A stretch of DNA of 64,000 nucleotides from Bacteroidales bacterium (GTDB taxonomy: Bacteria > Bacteroidota > Bacteroidia > Bacteroidales > UBA932). Positions 62,880 to 64,000 of this stretch are shown here, in pieces. The stretch covers positions 124,001 to 188,000 of the forward strand of contig SUYU01000001.1 of the NCBI GenBank assembly GCA_015060245.1, given 5' to 3'. Positions within the stretch are counted from its first letter, which is position 1. Every line of letters starts with the position of its first letter. The translations under genes were made by a program, and so were the position numbers. The notes below the pieces were generated by a model. The model saw only the letters and a program-made list of their open reading frames with translations, ran no database searches and had not been told where the DNA came from.

Positions 62880-64000
62880 TTATTTAAGCGTTGCAACAAC
62901 CATTACCGGATTGCTCTCTTCGGTAAGGGTGGCAGCGACCTGTTTCATCTTTTGGGAATTGCTCTTTTGTGCATATTCAATAAAATCTATAGCATCTACC
63001 AACTGGTACATTTTATTGAACCTCATATAAACTGGGGCAAATGGCATTCCCCCTTCCAGATCGTCAACCATTCCTATGAAATCATATTCCGGCAATCTTT
63101 TTAGAGCAAATGTCTTCTGCTCTTTTTTATCATATAAAATAAAACTTGGACACCGCTGATTATATCCCCTCTGCAAATAGATTTGAGGCAAATCCGAAGC
63201 AGGAAGATACCCGGTTAAGGCAATAAAATACTTATTCTCATTAATGGACTTTTCCGCGGGCTCATAATAAACCGTACCTTTTTTTTCGGCAGATGGTACA
63301 ATTGCTCTCAGATATTCATATCTGCCCAGGCTTATAGTATACTCCAAAGAAATGTTCCCAATGTCTTTAACCGCAAAAATGGAATCTCTTCCGCTGGTCA
63401 AATATTTTAGTGTTTTACCATATGTAAAGAACTCAGTCATTGGCCATTGCCATGGGTGTACCCTCTTGTCAATCAGGCGACTGACAGTTTCTCCGATTGT
63501 GTCTCTTTTGACAAGATAATTATACACCTCTGTTCTGCCGCTTTGGAGATTAAAGTTGCGCTCACAATCCAATGTATAAATATAATCACACTTCTCATTG
63601 GGCGCAAGTATTACCTTAAATACATTAGGAGATGACCATATATCCCCATAATCAGCATCAATCTTATGCAAAAAGAGATAACCTTTGCCATATATGAATG
63701 CAGAATTCATACAATGAATTGCCAACCTGAAATTATCAGAATCACTCTCTCCTTTCAAATCCCAAAAATAAAAATCCTGATACTCTCCAGGCCCTCTTCC
63801 CATCCTGCTGAAAGATGTTATATATTTTCCGGTTTTATTACTGAAAACTACTATAGCATTTGTTTGGCTATTTTTAATGAAAATACTATTACTGTCTGCC
63901 CGTATATCGACTTTGGTAACACCATCTATATCCAAAACTGACTCATAATTTGTCTCAAGTGGTATATATTCAATCGACTTGCAATACCTGCTCAAATTGA
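62880..64000 (-). CDS. Six-bladed beta-propeller protein (partial at window edge)
   Basis: At least 373 residues; the frame stays open to the end of the window, so the N-terminus and any lipoprotein signal lie beyond it. YIPLET near the visible start and FSRMGRGPGEYQDF are marks of the Bacteroidetes six-bladed propeller family (6-bladed beta-propeller, DUF5128-like), related in fold to the two lipoproteins at 20-22.7 kb but of a different subgroup. Function is unknown. The TTG at 63995 is probably not the true start. The 86 bp downstream of the next gene's upstream region hold nothing recognisable. Confidence 0.8.
   Translation of the reverse strand, partial: NLSRYCKSIEYIPLETNYESVLDIDGVTKVDIRADSNSIFIKNSQTNAIVVFSNKTGKYITSFSRMGRGPGEYQDFYFWDLKGESDSDNFRLAIHCMNSAFIYGKGYLFLHKIDADYGDIWSSPNVFKVILAPNEKCDYIYTLDCERNFNLQSGRTEVYNYLVKRDTIGETVSRLIDKRVHPWQWPMTEFFTYGKTLKYLTSGRDSIFAVKDIGNISLEYTISLGRYEYLRAIVPSAEKKGTVYYEPAEKSINENKYFIALTGYLPASDLPQIYLQRGYNQRCPSFILYDKKEQKTFALKRLPEYDFIGMVDDLEGGMPFAPVYMRFNKMYQLVDAIDFIEYAQKSNSQKMKQVAATLTEESNPVMVVATLK

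Noticed and set aside
63993-63995. TTG at 63995 as start of the last propeller gene
   Set aside because: The frame continues open to the window edge and the family has a signal peptide before YIPLET.

Overview
The window reads as chromosomal DNA of a member of the Bacteroidetes, most likely Bacteroidales. The evidence is promoter-like TTTG-N19/20-TAnnTTTG sequences, many lipoprotein signal peptides, a GldH-type lipoprotein beside a RicT/PSP1 protein, LptE, S46 and S9 exopeptidases, TolB-like six-bladed propeller lipoproteins and a second EF-G-like GTPase of the Bacteroides EF-G2 type. I see no rRNA, no convincing tRNA, no CRISPR array, no prophage and no intact insertion sequence. Genus cannot be settled from the sequence alone.

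Layout. 1-2650: end of holB, ricT-like, gldH-like and trmB as an overlapping operon. 2.8-7.6 kb: kbl, sdaA, trxA, a beta-barrel protein and a polyprenyl diphosphate synthase. 7.7-10.7 kb (minus): DUF456, then a PspC / PadR / PspC operon. 10.8-14.5 kb: secG, a TPR protein, lptE and a sigma-54-type activator (minus), divergent from kdsB; this is an envelope and LPS block. 14.6-19.1 kb: an OmpA/TPR-like lipoprotein and an S9 peptidase. 19.1-22.7 kb: the most unusual part. A signal peptidase I is divergent from a duplicated unit of one NVEALA-like small secreted peptide plus one TolB-like propeller lipoprotein. A decayed CxxC lipoprotein lies antisense between the two units. 22.7-29.5 kb: lepA, a transketolase split into two genes with two envelope genes between the halves, then an ECF sigma factor, a probable anti-sigma and a Spy-like protein. 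29.5-35.8 kb: a tRNA methyltransferase, a LolD-like ATPase, an EF-G2-like GTPase, an XRE regulator, rnhB and glycerate kinase. 35.9-43.2 kb: an S46 dipeptidyl peptidase, an Mrp ATPase, an Smr-domain protein, an M28 peptidase, a decayed lipoprotein and an Rpn-type nuclease. 43.3-53 kb: yqeY, aspS, rsmA, an ABC permease, mutS, a serine hydrolase and a glycosyltransferase. 53.4-64 kb: a YfhO-like membrane protein, a FabK-like reductase, two tandem NSS transporters, folA, thyA, an endonuclease/phosphatase-fold protein with a repeat insert, and the edge of a third propeller protein.

How it fits together. Three secreted exopeptidase types (S9, S46, M28), two sodium-coupled amino-acid transporters, serine dehydratase and glycine C-acetyltransferase suggest that peptide and amino-acid use matters to this organism (inference). 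Most other genes are housekeeping. The best candidate for a little-described system is 19.1-22.7 kb. There, two small-peptide genes share a near-identical leader but have unrelated cysteine-pair tails. Each is interrupted exactly where leader meets tail. Both sit next to a signal peptidase and to paired propeller lipoproteins.
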